DNA of 62,739 nucleotides from Anaerovibrio sp. RM50 (GTDB lineage: Bacteria; Bacillota; Negativicutes; Selenomonadales; Selenomonadaceae). Position numbers and translations under genes: made by a program. The notes beneath the pieces are model-generated. The model ran no database searches, was not told where the DNA came from, and saw only the letters and a list, made by a program, of their open reading frames with translations. Positions 26,888-35,317 of the stretch are shown here, piece after piece (position 1 is the stretch's first letter; each line of letters starts with the position of its first letter). The stretch is taken from contig NZ_JHWV01000016.1 of assembly GCF_000622005.1 (NCBI RefSeq), forward strand, positions 1 to 62,739, given 5' to 3'.

Positions 26888-28150
26888 ATGAAAGAAAAGG
26901 TTTTCCCAATTTCCCAGCAGCGTCTGGAGGAAATTATTGCAAAGTACCCTACGCCATTTCACATTTATGACGAAAAGGCAATCAGGGCCAATATCCGCCG
27001 TCTTTTCAAAGCATTCAGCTGGGCTCCTGAATTCAGGGAGCATTTTGCTGTAAAGGCCACTCCAAATCCAAAGCTTATGCAGATTCTGGCTGAGGAGGGT
27101 GCCGGCTCTGACTGCAGCTCCCTGGCTGAGCTGTGTCTTTCCGAGGCTGCGGGCATTACCGGTGAAAAGATAATGCTCACCTCCAATGATACCCCTGCAG
27201 ACGAATTCCAAAAGGCCATTGAGCTGGGGGCAGTTATCAATCTTGACGATATTACACACATTGAGTATCTGGAAAAGCATGCGGGTATGCCAAAGATCAT
27301 GTCCTTCCGCTACAATCCTGGCAATCTTATTGCCGGCAACGATATTATCGGCAAGCCAATGGAGGCAAAGTACGGCCTTACCCACGACCAGATACTGGAG
27401 GCCTACAAAATGGCCCAGGACCGCGGGGTAAAACGTTTTGGCCTTCACTGCATGGTAATTTCCAACGAACTGAGAACCGAGGGCTTCGCCCTTACTGCCT
27501 CCATCATGTTCAATCTGGCCAAGGAAATCAAGGAGAAGCTGGGCATCACCCTGGAGTTTGTAAATCTGGGTGGCGGCATTGGCATTCCTTACGAGCCTTC
27601 CCAGGAGGAGGTCAATCTGGAGGAAGTGGGAGAGGCCATTCATAAGCTTTACGACAAAATCATGGTGCCATCAGGCCTGGGCAAGTGTGCCATCTGCTTT
27701 GAATCCGGCCGTGCCATTACCGGCCCTTATGGCTATCTGGTGTCCACCGCTATTCATGAAAAGCACACCTACAAAAACTACATTGGTCTTGACTCCTGCA
27801 TGGCCAATCTCATGCGCCCTGCCCTTTATGGTGCTTATCACCATATTACTGTTGTGGGGAAGGAAAAGGCCCCTAAGGACCATGTATATGATGTAACCGG
27901 TTCCCTGTGCGAAAACAACGATAAGTTTGCCATTGACCGTCAGCTTCCGAAAATCGATATGGGTGACCGTATCGTTATTCACGACACCGGAGCCCACGGC
28001 CATTCCATGGGCTTTAACTACAACGGCAAGCTGAGAAGTGCTGAGCTGTTATTACGTGAGGACGGCAGTGTGGAAATGATCCGCCGGGCCGAAACCCTTG
28101 ATGATTACTTCGCCACACTCACCGGTTTTGATGGGGCAATTATGAAGTAA
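26888..28150 (+). CDS. lysA: Diaminopimelate decarboxylase family PLP enzyme
   Basis: A 420-residue fold type III decarboxylase. The PLP lysine is K56 (FAVKATPNP); HCMVISN, GGGIGIPY, ESGRAITGPYG and the SLCENNDKF segment follow the LysA pattern. It probably makes lysine from meso-diaminopimelate. Selenomonads also have a related lysine/ornithine decarboxylase, so substrate assignment rests on overall pattern, not on a decisive residue. I chose the ATG 8 nt after GGAGG; an ATG five codons upstream overlaps that site. It is followed 14 nt later by an AEC carrier, possibly an exporter of the product. Confidence 0.8.
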   Translation: MKEKVFPISQQRLEEIIAKYPTPFHIYDEKAIRANIRRLFKAFSWAPEFREHFAVKATPNPKLMQILAEEGAGSDCSSLAELCLSEAAGITGEKIMLTSNDTPADEFQKAIELGAVINLDDITHIEYLEKHAGMPKIMSFRYNPGNLIAGNDIIGKPMEAKYGLTHDQILEAYKMAQDRGVKRFGLHCMVISNELRTEGFALTASIMFNLAKEIKEKLGITLEFVNLGGGIGIPYEPSQEEVNLEEVGEAIHKLYDKIMVPSGLGKCAICFESGRAITGPYGYLVSTAIHEKHTYKNYIGLDSCMANLMRPALYGAYHHITVVGKEKAPKDHVYDVTGSLCENNDKFAIDRQLPKIDMGDRIVIHDTGAHGHSMGFNYNGKLRSAELLLREDGSVEMIRRAETLDDYFATLTGFDGAIMK

Positions 28151-28164
28151 AGCTGGGATAATTA

Positions 28165-29106
28165 ATGTACAGTAATTTTATAGTTTCTCTGGAGGCAGTT
28201 CTTCCCATAGCCATTCTTATAGGACTGGGACTGCTGGCAAAAAAGATGCAGCTTCTCACCCAGGAGGAAATAGCCCATGTGAACAAGCTGGTATTTAAAA
28301 TTTTGTTTTTCTGCCTCCTGTTCCAGAATATGTATCAGGCGGATTTCAGCATCGCCTTTCAGCCGCAGCTGCTGATGTTCACCTTCGTTGCAATTCTGGC
28401 CACTGTGGCCATAGCCGCCCTTATTGTGTGCAGGCTGGTACAGGATGGCAAGCGGCGCGGGGCCATGATACATTCCATCTACCGCAGTAATTTCATCATT
28501 ATCGGAATTCCCGTGGCCGCCAATCTTTATGGCTATGATAAAATTGCCATAACCGCCATGCTCATTACAGTGGTTATACCTCTGTATAACGTTTTGGCCG
28601 TAACCATTTTTGAAACCTTCCGGGGCAATGAGATAAAGCTGAAGCCTGTGCTGCTGGGTATAGCCCATAATCCTATGATACTGGGCTGCGTTATTGGTAT
28701 AATATTCAACCTTTGCCATATAGTGGTGCCCAATGCCATTTTAAAGCCAATATTTCAGGTGGGCAGTGCCACCACTCCCCTGGCTTTGATTCTGTTGGGA
28801 GCCTCCTTTACCATTTCCAGCATTGTGAAGGACCATCTTTCAATAATGCTGTGTACTCTGGGAAGACTTGTAATAGCTCCGGCAATTATTTTACCTATAG
28901 CTGTGTGGCTGGGTTATCGAAATATTGAGCTTGTCTCCCTTATGACTGTCTTTGCGGCACCATGTGCTGTGGTGGGCTTCACCATGGCCCAGCAAATGGA
29001 CAGTGACTATGAGCTGGCAGGCAACTGCATAATAATGACATCGGGACTGTCCTGCTTCACCATTTTCGGCTGGATTTTCCTGGGAAAGACCTTGGGGCTT
29101 ATCTAA
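28165..29106 (+). CDS. AEC (auxin efflux carrier) family transporter
   Basis: A 313-residue, roughly ten-helix inner-membrane protein. It starts with VLPIAILIGLGLLAKKMQLLTQEE, has the two five-helix repeats typical of AEC proteins, and an unwound region near PMILGCVIG. The family exports amino acids and organic acids. Being 14 nt downstream of lysA it could export lysine, diamines or a related compound; this is an inference from position only. Confidence 0.85.
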   Translation: MYSNFIVSLEAVLPIAILIGLGLLAKKMQLLTQEEIAHVNKLVFKILFFCLLFQNMYQADFSIAFQPQLLMFTFVAILATVAIAALIVCRLVQDGKRRGAMIHSIYRSNFIIIGIPVAANLYGYDKIAITAMLITVVIPLYNVLAVTIFETFRGNEIKLKPVLLGIAHNPMILGCVIGIIFNLCHIVVPNAILKPIFQVGSATTPLALILLGASFTISSIVKDHLSIMLCTLGRLVIAPAIILPIAVWLGYRNIELVSLMTVFAAPCAVVGFTMAQQMDSDYELAGNCIIMTSGLSCFTIFGWIFLGKTLGLI

Positions 29107-29176
29107 GCCCCTTTTCTATTGTAAATAAATCCCCTGTGCTTTCATCTTGCTTCTTTATTTTAAGCCCATTTTAGTG

Positions 29177-29182
29177 TATAAT
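29177..29182 (+). promoter_or_regulatory. -10 of the tRNA-Ser/gltX unit
   Basis: A perfect TATAAT lies 44 nt before the tRNA-Ser gene; a TTTATT at 17-nt spacing is a weak -35. It is the only recognisable promoter for tRNA-Ser and possibly for gltX. Confidence 0.5.
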
Positions 29183-29225
29183 ATCTCTGTTATGCAGATG
29201 GTATCCATCTAAATAACAATGCTAT

Positions 29226-29314
29226 GGAGAGGTGTCCGAGTGGTCGAAGGTGCTTGACTCGAAATCAAGTGAGGTTCATAGCCTCCGTGGGTTCGAATCC
29301 CACCCTCTCTGCCA
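29226..29314 (+). tRNA. tRNA-Ser (anticodon CGA)
   Basis: An 89-nt class II cloverleaf starting GGAGAGG and ending CTCTCTGCCA. The anticodon loop CTCGAAA lies between CTTGA and TCAAG, giving CGA (reads UCG). The long variable arm (GAGGTTCATAGCCTC) is typical of tRNA-Ser. CCA is encoded. Confidence 0.95.
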
Positions 29315-29335
29315 GCAACACTTAATGTATTTTAC

Positions 29336-29363
29336 AGATTGCTCACCAGCAATCTCTTTTTTT
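29336..29363 (+). terminator. Terminator between tRNA-Ser and gltX, abutting the gltX ribosome site
   Basis: Perfect 8-bp arms AGATTGCT and AGCAATCT around CACC, followed by CTTTTTTT. The gltX ribosome site AGGAGGAG begins at the very next base, so termination and gltX translation signals are contiguous. Confidence 0.85.
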
Positions 29364-29376
29364 AGGAGGAGTAATT

Positions 29377-30846
29377 TTGTCAAATCGCGTTCGTACCCGT
29401 TTTGCACCAAGCCCAACCGGCTACATGCACATCGGTAATCTTCGTACCGCCCTTTACGGTTATCTTTTTTCCAAGTCCCAAAAGGGTGATTTCCTGCTTC
29501 GCATCGAGGACACTGACCAGAAGCGTTACGTGGCTGATGCAGTGGAATTCATTCAGAATACCTTAAAGGCAGCCAACATCATTCCTAACGAGGGTCCTGA
29601 TATCGGCGGTGACTGCGGTCCATATATCCAGAGCCAGCGTCTGGATATTTACAAGAAGTACGCAGAGGAGCTTATTGCAAAGGGCCACGCTTATCGTTGC
29701 TTCTGCAATGACTGCAGCGAGGAACAGCACGCAGCCCAGGAGGCGGGAGACGCCAAGAGCTTTGGTGGCTACAACCGTGCCTGCCGCGATTTGGAGCAGT
29801 CCGTCATCGACCAGTATCTGGCTGAGGGCAGACCTTATGTAATCCGCCAGAAGATGCCTCTCACCGGGGAGGTTACCTTCCATGATGTGGTTCACGGCAA
29901 TATTACCATCGCCTGTGACACTCTGGAGGATCAGGTTATCCTTAAGCGTGACGGCATGCCTACCTATAATTTTGCAAATGTCATCGATGATCATCTTATG
30001 GACATCAGCCATATATTCCGTGGTACAGAGTTTATTACCTCCACCCCTAAGCACGTGCTGCTGTATCAGTTCCTGGGATGGGTGCCTCCTGTATTTATCC
30101 ATCTTCCGCCTGTAATGGGCAAGAACGAGGACGGCTCCGTTTCCAAGCTGTCCAAACGTCATGGTGCCACTGGCTTCAGCCAGCTGGTGGAAATGGGTTA
30201 CCTCCCGGAGGCCATTACCAACTATGTGGCACTTTTGGGCTGGTCCCCTAAGTCCGAGCAGGAAATCTTCACCATGGAGGAGCTTATTGAACGCTTCTCT
30301 TTGGAGGGACTCAGCAAGTCCCCTGCTGTATTTGACTACAACAAGCTGGACTGGGTAAACGGCGAGTATTTCAAGGCCATGAGCGACGAGGACTTTGCCA
30401 AGAAATCAAGTGCCTTTGGGGGCATTATTGCCGAATCCCTTGGTGATAAGTGGGCCTACCTTGCAGCTCTCCTGAAGACCAGAGTAAGCCGCTTCAATGA
30501 AATTCCAGAGCAGATTGGCTTCTTCAAGGATTTGCCGGATTACGATGTGGATCTTTTCAATAACAAGCGCAACAAGGTTACTCCTGAGAAGGCCGCTGAA
30601 ATCCTTCCTGTAGTTATTGATGTTCTTGAAAAGGTACAGACCTGGACTCCTGAGGGTATTGATGAGGTACTTCAGCCAGGAGTTGCTGACAGCGGCATCA
30701 AGATGGGCACCTTCATGTGGCCTGCCCGTATTGCCCTTTCCGGCCAGAAAGTTACTCCAGGCGGTGTAACCGAGCTTCTTTACCTCCTGGGTCGTGAAGA
30801 ATCCATGAAGCGTTTAAAGCTTGGTCTTGACAAGGTTCAGGGCTAA
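29377..30846 (+). CDS. gltX: Glutamyl-tRNA synthetase
   Basis: A 489-residue class I synthetase with the PSPTGYMHIGN signature (HIGH-type) and KLSKRHG (KMSKS-type), and the C-terminal anticodon-binding helices. It charges tRNA-Glu and, in many bacteria lacking GlnRS, also tRNA-Gln. The TTG start (MSNRVRTRFAPSPTG) follows AGGAGG at 8 nt. It is preceded by tRNA-Ser and its terminator and followed by a tRNA-Glu gene. Confidence 0.95.
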   Translation: MSNRVRTRFAPSPTGYMHIGNLRTALYGYLFSKSQKGDFLLRIEDTDQKRYVADAVEFIQNTLKAANIIPNEGPDIGGDCGPYIQSQRLDIYKKYAEELIAKGHAYRCFCNDCSEEQHAAQEAGDAKSFGGYNRACRDLEQSVIDQYLAEGRPYVIRQKMPLTGEVTFHDVVHGNITIACDTLEDQVILKRDGMPTYNFANVIDDHLMDISHIFRGTEFITSTPKHVLLYQFLGWVPPVFIHLPPVMGKNEDGSVSKLSKRHGATGFSQLVEMGYLPEAITNYVALLGWSPKSEQEIFTMEELIERFSLEGLSKSPAVFDYNKLDWVNGEYFKAMSDEDFAKKSSAFGGIIAESLGDKWAYLAALLKTRVSRFNEIPEQIGFFKDLPDYDVDLFNNKRNKVTPEKAAEILPVVIDVLEKVQTWTPEGIDEVLQPGVADSGIKMGTFMWPARIALSGQKVTPGGVTELLYLLGREESMKRLKLGLDKVQG

Positions 30847-30903
30847 TCCTGCAGACAAATAAACCTATAAATAATAAAGTTCCAAAAACTTTTTTAAAAA
30901 TAT

Positions 30904-30932
30904 TTGACAAGATGCCTTAAAAGAGGTATTAT
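30904..30932 (+). promoter_or_regulatory. Promoter of tRNA-Glu
   Basis: Perfect TTGACA, 17-nt spacer, TATTAT, ending 13 nt before the mature tRNA 5' end. A strong stable-RNA promoter. Confidence 0.88.
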
Positions 30933-30945
30933 ATTCCTTGTCAAC

Positions 30946-31020
30946 GGCGCGTTGGTCAAGTGGTTAAGACTCCGCCCTCTCACGGCGGCTTCAGGGGTTC
31001 GAATCCCCTACGCGTCACCA
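30946..31020 (+). tRNA. tRNA-Glu (anticodon CTC)
   Basis: A 75-nt cloverleaf from GGCGCGT to ACGCGTCACCA (one G-U in the acceptor). The anticodon loop CTCTCAC lies between CCGCC and GGCGG, giving CTC (reads GAG). The T-arm is GGGGTTCGAATCCCC. CCA is encoded. It lies 99 nt after the gene of its own synthetase, gltX. Confidence 0.95.
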
Positions 31021-31029
31021 GAAAATTCA

Positions 31030-31057
31030 GCTCAAGGCTTTCGCCTTGGGCTTTTTT
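31030..31057 (+). terminator. Terminator of tRNA-Glu
   Basis: GCTCAAGGC and GCCTTGGGC (one wobble) around TTTC, followed by TTTTTT. Confidence 0.88.
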
Positions 31058-31065
31058 ATTACATA

Positions 31066-31096
31066 CAAAAAGGGCCTCCGCAAAAGCGGAAGCCCT
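31066..31096 (-). terminator. Terminator of the GGGtGRT unit
   Basis: On the minus strand AGGGCTTCCGC and GCGGAGGCCCT pair around TTTT and are followed by TTTTTG. It ends the transcription unit that includes the NifU-like and GGGtGRT genes. Confidence 0.85.
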
Positions 31097-31118
31097 GATT
31101 TTATTATGTAAGCAAATC

Positions 31119-32120
31119 TTACTTGTTCATTGCCTCTGCAACAGCAACTGCAACAGCAACAGACATACCAACCATTGGGTTGTTACCAGCACCAATGAGG
31201 CCCATCATGTCAACGTGAGCAGGTACGGAAGAAGAACCAGCGAACTGTGCATCGGAATGCATACGTCCGAGAGTATCGGTCATACCATAGGAAGCAGGAC
31301 CTGCAGCCATGTTATCTGGATGCAGGGTACGGCCAGTACCGCCACCGGAAGCAACGGAGAAGTACTTCTTACCCTGCTCGGTGCACTCCTTCTTGTAAGT
31401 ACCAGCTACTGGATGCTGGAAACGGGTAGGGTTAGTGGAGTTACCGGTGATGGAGATATCAACCTTCTCCAGATGCATGATAGCAACACCCTCTGGAACG
31501 GAGTCAGCACCATAGCACTTAACAGCAGCACGAGGGCCGTCAGAGTACTTAACTTCCTTAACAACATTAACCTTGCCAGTCTTGTAGTCATACTGGGTCT
31601 GAACATAGGTGAAGCCGTTGATACGGGAGATAATCTGGGCAGCATCCTTACCAAGGCCGTTAAGGATTACGCGGAGAGGGTTCTTACGAACCTTGTTTGC
31701 AGTCTGAGCAATACCGATAGCACCCTCAGCAGCAGCAAAGGACTCGTGGCCAGCCAGGAATGCGAAGCACTCTGCATCCTCAGTGAGGAGCATAGCGGCC
31801 AGATTACCATGGCCCAGACCTACCTTACGATGATCAGCAACGGAACCAGGTACGCAGAATGCCTGAATACCTTCGCCGATAGCTCTTGCAGCATCAGCAG
31901 CAGTCTTAACGCCCTTCTTGATAGCGATAGCAGCACCAAGAGTGTAAGCCCACTTAGCGTTCTCGAAGCAGATTGGCTGCAGATCAGTTACGATAGCAGC
32001 TGGGTCAAAACCCTTTTCCTTACAAATATCAGCGGCAGCTTCAATGGAAGCAATACCATATTTCTTGCAAACTTCATTAATACCGTCAATACGGCGCTCA
32101 TAGCCTTCAAATAATGCCAT
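31119..32120 (-). CDS. GGGtGRT family protein (function unknown)
   Basis: A 333-residue soluble protein with the defining motif GGGTGRT at residues 259-265 and a C-terminal glycine/alanine-rich segment (MGLIGAGNNPMVGMSVAVAVAVAEAM). Cysteines are few (for example C18, C33, C51, C89). It is a named conserved family in anaerobes without a known activity. It follows a NifU-like scaffold gene by 34 nt, and the pairing is recurrent in the family as far as I recall, pointing to an iron-sulfur-linked role. Codon use looks highly biased, like the nearby glycolytic genes, suggesting strong expression. Confidence 0.8.
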   Translation of the reverse strand: MALFEGYERRIDGINEVCKKYGIASIEAAADICKEKGFDPAAIVTDLQPICFENAKWAYTLGAAIAIKKGVKTAADAARAIGEGIQAFCVPGSVADHRKVGLGHGNLAAMLLTEDAECFAFLAGHESFAAAEGAIGIAQTANKVRKNPLRVILNGLGKDAAQIISRINGFTYVQTQYDYKTGKVNVVKEVKYSDGPRAAVKCYGADSVPEGVAIMHLEKVDISITGNSTNPTRFQHPVAGTYKKECTEQGKKYFSVASGGGTGRTLHPDNMAAGPASYGMTDTLGRMHSDAQFAGSSSVPAHVDMMGLIGAGNNPMVGMSVAVAVAVAEAMNK

Positions 32121-32154
32121 TTTATTTTCAGTCCTTCCTGTTCGTTATCTCAAA

Positions 32155-32850
32155 TTATTCCTTACGAGGATCGATGTAACGGGCAGCATCTGCGTAACGG
32201 CCCTTAGTGGAGGTGTTCTTCTTGATTGCTTCGTTAGCATCAGTACCGTTGGCAATAGCTTCCATAGCCTTGCCGAGGTGAACAACTTCATAACCGATTA
32301 CGCGGTCTTCTTTGTCAACTGCCATCTTGGTAACATAACCTTCAGCTAATTCGAGGTAACGAGCACCCTTCAGCTTGGTGGAGTACAGAGTACCTACCTG
32401 GCTGCGGAGACCCTTACCAAGGTCATCCAGACCTGCGCCAACTGGCAAACCATTATCAGAGAATGCAGTCTGAGTACGGCCATAAACGATCTGCAGGAAC
32501 AGCTCGCGCATAGCAGTGTTGATAGCATCGCAAACCAGGTCAGTGTTGAGAGCTTCCAGAATAGTCTTGCCTGGGAGAATCTCAGCAGCCATAGCTGCGG
32601 AATGGGTCATACCGGAGCAGCCGATGGTCTCGATGAGAGCCTCTTCGATGATACCATCCTTAACATTCAGAGTCAGCTTACAGCCGCCCTGCTGAGGAGC
32701 ACACCAGCCGATACCGTGAGTCAGACCGCTGATATCCTTAATTTCCTTAGACTGTACCCATTTGCCCTCTTCAGGAATTGGAGCTGGACCATGGTTTACT
32801 TCTTTTGCAATGCAAGTCATGTCTTCAACATGCTTATCATAATAAATCAT
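32155..32850 (-). CDS. NifU-like iron-sulfur scaffold protein
   Basis: A 231-residue protein with a NifU_N/IscU-like core in which C50, C57, C78 and C107 are the candidate cluster ligands (GWCAPQQGGC; ETIGCSGMTHSAAM). It carries an extra N-terminal segment and a C-terminal part beyond the scaffold domain not seen in standard IscU. It probably carries or delivers an Fe-S cluster, perhaps to the GGGtGRT protein encoded next. The ATG follows AGAGAGGAA. Confidence 0.78.
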   Translation of the reverse strand: MIYYDKHVEDMTCIAKEVNHGPAPIPEEGKWVQSKEIKDISGLTHGIGWCAPQQGGCKLTLNVKDGIIEEALIETIGCSGMTHSAAMAAEILPGKTILEALNTDLVCDAINTAMRELFLQIVYGRTQTAFSDNGLPVGAGLDDLGKGLRSQVGTLYSTKLKGARYLELAEGYVTKMAVDKEDRVIGYEVVHLGKAMEAIANGTDANEAIKKNTSTKGRYADAARYIDPRKE

Positions 32851-32891
32851 TTTGTATTCCTCTCTTCGCTAATAATATAATACTCAGTGCA

Positions 32892-32920
32892 GGCGACCCT
32901 AAAGCCAGGTCCGGGCCGCC
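32892..32920 (-). promoter_or_regulatory. Hairpin between gpmI and the NifU-like gene
   Basis: On the minus strand GGCGGCCC and GGGTCGCC pair fully (one wobble) around a 13-nt loop, without a T-run. It may be an mRNA processing or stability element linking the glycolytic operon to the NifU-like/GGGtGRT pair. Confidence 0.5.
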
Positions 32921-32955
32921 AGACACCTTCAAACACATCTGAATGGCAAGCCAGA

Positions 32956-34488
32956 TTACTTAAGCTTGACCATAGGAGTACCAGTCATCTCTGCAGGAAT
33001 TTCCATGCCTGCCAAAGTCAGCAGGGTTGGAGCAATGTCACAGAGAGCGCCATCGCTGGCAATCCAGCCTACGCGGTCGGATACAACGATGAATGGTACA
33101 GGATTGGTTGTGTGAGCGGTGAAAGGTGCACCAGTCTCAGGGTCAACCATCTGATCTGCATTACCGTGGTCAGCAGTGATACATACGTCGCCGCCAACCT
33201 CACGAATAGCCTCAACAAAGCGGCCAACGCAGGTATCAACAGTCTCAACAGCCTTTACAGCTGCCTCAATAACGCCGGTGTGGCCAACCATATCGCCGTT
33301 AGCATAATTCAGGATAATGAAATCATACTTGCCGGACTTAATGGCCTCCACAACCTTGTCAGTAACCTCAATAGCACTCATTTCAGGCTGCAAATCATAG
33401 GTAGCAACCTTCGGGGAAGGAACCAGAATACGGTCCTCGCCCTTATAAGGCTCCTCAACACCGCCGTTGAAGAAGAAGGTTACATGGGCATACTTCTCAG
33501 TTTCTGCAATGCGCAGCTGGGTCATGCCATTCTTGGAAATAACCTCCCCAAGAGTGTTGGTGATGGACTCAGGCGGATATGCAACTTTTACATTAAGGCC
33601 TTCCTCGTACTGAGTCATGGTAGCGAAGGAAAGCTTAAGAGCCTTGCGATCGAAGCCACCAAAGTCAACATCAGTAAATGCATGAGTCAGCTCACGGGCA
33701 CGGTCAGGACGGAAGTTGAAGAATACAACACCATCGCCATCCTTCATACCCTTGTAGTCCCCAACAACAGCAGGAACTACAAACTCATCAGTTACCTCAT
33801 TTGCATAAGATGCCTTAACAGCGCCTACTGCATCATCAGCAGCAACGCCCTTGCCCAATGCAATGGCCTCATAAGCCTTCTGTACACGATCCCAGCGGTT
33901 ATCGCGGTCCATTGCATAATAACGTCCGGACAGGGAAGCAATCTTACCACAGCCGATTTCAGCAATCTTAGACTCCAGCTCTGCAACGTATTCAGCAGCA
34001 GAGGAAGGATCAACATCACGGCCATCAAGGAATGCATGAACATATACATCCTTGAAGCCCTGGTTCTTAGCGAACTGTAAGAGACCATAGAGATGCTCAC
34101 TATGGCTGTGTACACCGCCTGGGGAAACGAGACCCATGAGGTGCAGTGCGCCGCCATTGGACTTAGCCTCAGAAGCCACACTTACCAGAGCCTCATTCTT
34201 GAAGAAATCACCATCCTTGATAGCCTTGGTGATACGGGTCAGTGCCTGGTAAATAATACGGCCAGCACCAATGTTGGTATGACCAACCTCAGAGTTACCC
34301 ATCTGACCGTCAGGAAGACCAACGAACTCGCCGGAAGCCTGAATGTGGGTGGAAGGGAAATTCTGTCTGAGACTATCAATAACAGGAGTCTTAGCTATCT
34401 GGATAGCATTGTTTGGATCACAGGTTTTGCCGTTGCCATAGCCATCCATGATAATTAATGCAACAGGTGCATTTTTTAATTTTGCCAT
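32956..34488 (-). CDS. gpmI: 2,3-bisphosphoglycerate-independent phosphoglycerate mutase
   Basis: A 510-residue Mn-dependent enzyme of the alkaline phosphatase superfamily interconverting 3- and 2-phosphoglycerate. It starts MAKLKNAPVALIIMDGYGNG; the catalytic serine is in MGNSEVGHTNIGAGR, and metal motifs NYANGDMVGHTG and ADHGNADQM are present. It is the last glycolytic gene of the operon, 19 nt after tpiA. Confidence 0.96.
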   Translation of the reverse strand: MAKLKNAPVALIIMDGYGNGKTCDPNNAIQIAKTPVIDSLRQNFPSTHIQASGEFVGLPDGQMGNSEVGHTNIGAGRIIYQALTRITKAIKDGDFFKNEALVSVASEAKSNGGALHLMGLVSPGGVHSHSEHLYGLLQFAKNQGFKDVYVHAFLDGRDVDPSSAAEYVAELESKIAEIGCGKIASLSGRYYAMDRDNRWDRVQKAYEAIALGKGVAADDAVGAVKASYANEVTDEFVVPAVVGDYKGMKDGDGVVFFNFRPDRARELTHAFTDVDFGGFDRKALKLSFATMTQYEEGLNVKVAYPPESITNTLGEVISKNGMTQLRIAETEKYAHVTFFFNGGVEEPYKGEDRILVPSPKVATYDLQPEMSAIEVTDKVVEAIKSGKYDFIILNYANGDMVGHTGVIEAAVKAVETVDTCVGRFVEAIREVGGDVCITADHGNADQMVDPETGAPFTAHTTNPVPFIVVSDRVGWIASDGALCDIAPTLLTLAGMEIPAEMTGTPMVKLK

Positions 34489-34507
34489 TATTTTATCAAC
34501 CTCTAAA

Positions 34508-35260
34508 TTAGAACTTTACAATTGCGGAGAAGTCAGCAGCCTTCAGGGAAGCGCCACCAACCAAAGCACCGTCAACGTTTGGCTGAGCCATGAGATCCTT
34601 AATGGTAGCTGGCTTTACAGAACCGCCATACTGGATACGGATAGCATCAGCAGCACTCTGGCCAAATACTTCAGCTACAGCCTCACGGATAGCCTTGCAA
34701 ACTTCTTCAGCCTGCTCGAAGGTAGCAGTCTTGCCGGTACCGATAGCCCAGATTGGCTCGTAAGCGATAACCAGCTTAGCAACCTCGTCAGCGGAGAAGC
34801 CATCAAGAGCAGCCTTAATCTGCTTTACAACATGAGCGATATAGGTGCCAGCCTCACGGATTTCCAGGGACTCACCGCAGCAGATGATAGGAGTAATGCC
34901 AGCAGCGTAAGCAGCACGAGCACGCTTGTTAACGCCCTCATCAGTCTCACCGAAGTAGTCACGACGCTCGGAATGGCCAAGTACAACGTACTCTACGCCG
35001 ATTTCCTTCAGCATGCCGGTGGAAATTTCGCCGGTGAAAGCACCTTTTGGCTCCCAATGAACATTCTGAGCACCAACATGAATCTTAGTACCCTTGCAAG
35101 CATCAGCTACAGCAGCCAAAGCAGTTGCAGTTGGGCAAGCTACTACATCTACAGCCTCAACGTCAGCTACCAATGGAGCCAGCTCCTTAACAAGCTTAAC
35201 GCCCTCAGCAATAGTGTTGTTCATCTTCCAGTTACCAGCAATAATAGGTCTACGTGCCAT
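34508..35260 (-). CDS. tpiA: Triosephosphate isomerase
   Basis: A 250-residue TIM barrel with the N-terminal GNWKMN motif, catalytic His in LGHSERR, catalytic Glu in [14 protein letters not shown] and the phosphate-binding GGSV and GGASL loops. It interconverts DHAP and glyceraldehyde-3-phosphate. The ATG follows GAGGAGG. It lies between pgk and gpmI. Confidence 0.97.
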   Translation of the reverse strand: MARRPIIAGNWKMNNTIAEGVKLVKELAPLVADVEAVDVVACPTATALAAVADACKGTKIHVGAQNVHWEPKGAFTGEISTGMLKEIGVEYVVLGHSERRDYFGETDEGVNKRARAAYAAGITPIICCGESLEIREAGTYIAHVVKQIKAALDGFSADEVAKLVIAYEPIWAIGTGKTATFEQAEEVCKAIREAVAEVFGQSAADAIRIQYGGSVKPATIKDLMAQPNVDGALVGGASLKAADFSAIVKF

Positions 35261-35317
35261 AATAATTTTATCCTCCTCAAATTATCTATATATTTATTAG
35301 TTTAATACTTTACAATT

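Noticed and set aside
30960-32114. Plus-strand frame through tRNA-Glu and the GGGtGRT gene
   Set aside because: Overlaps a clear tRNA and a highly conserved minus-strand gene; explained by codon bias.
32887-34080. Plus-strand frame of 397 codons opposite gpmI
   Set aside because: Antisense to a gene with all catalytic motifs; no ribosome site.
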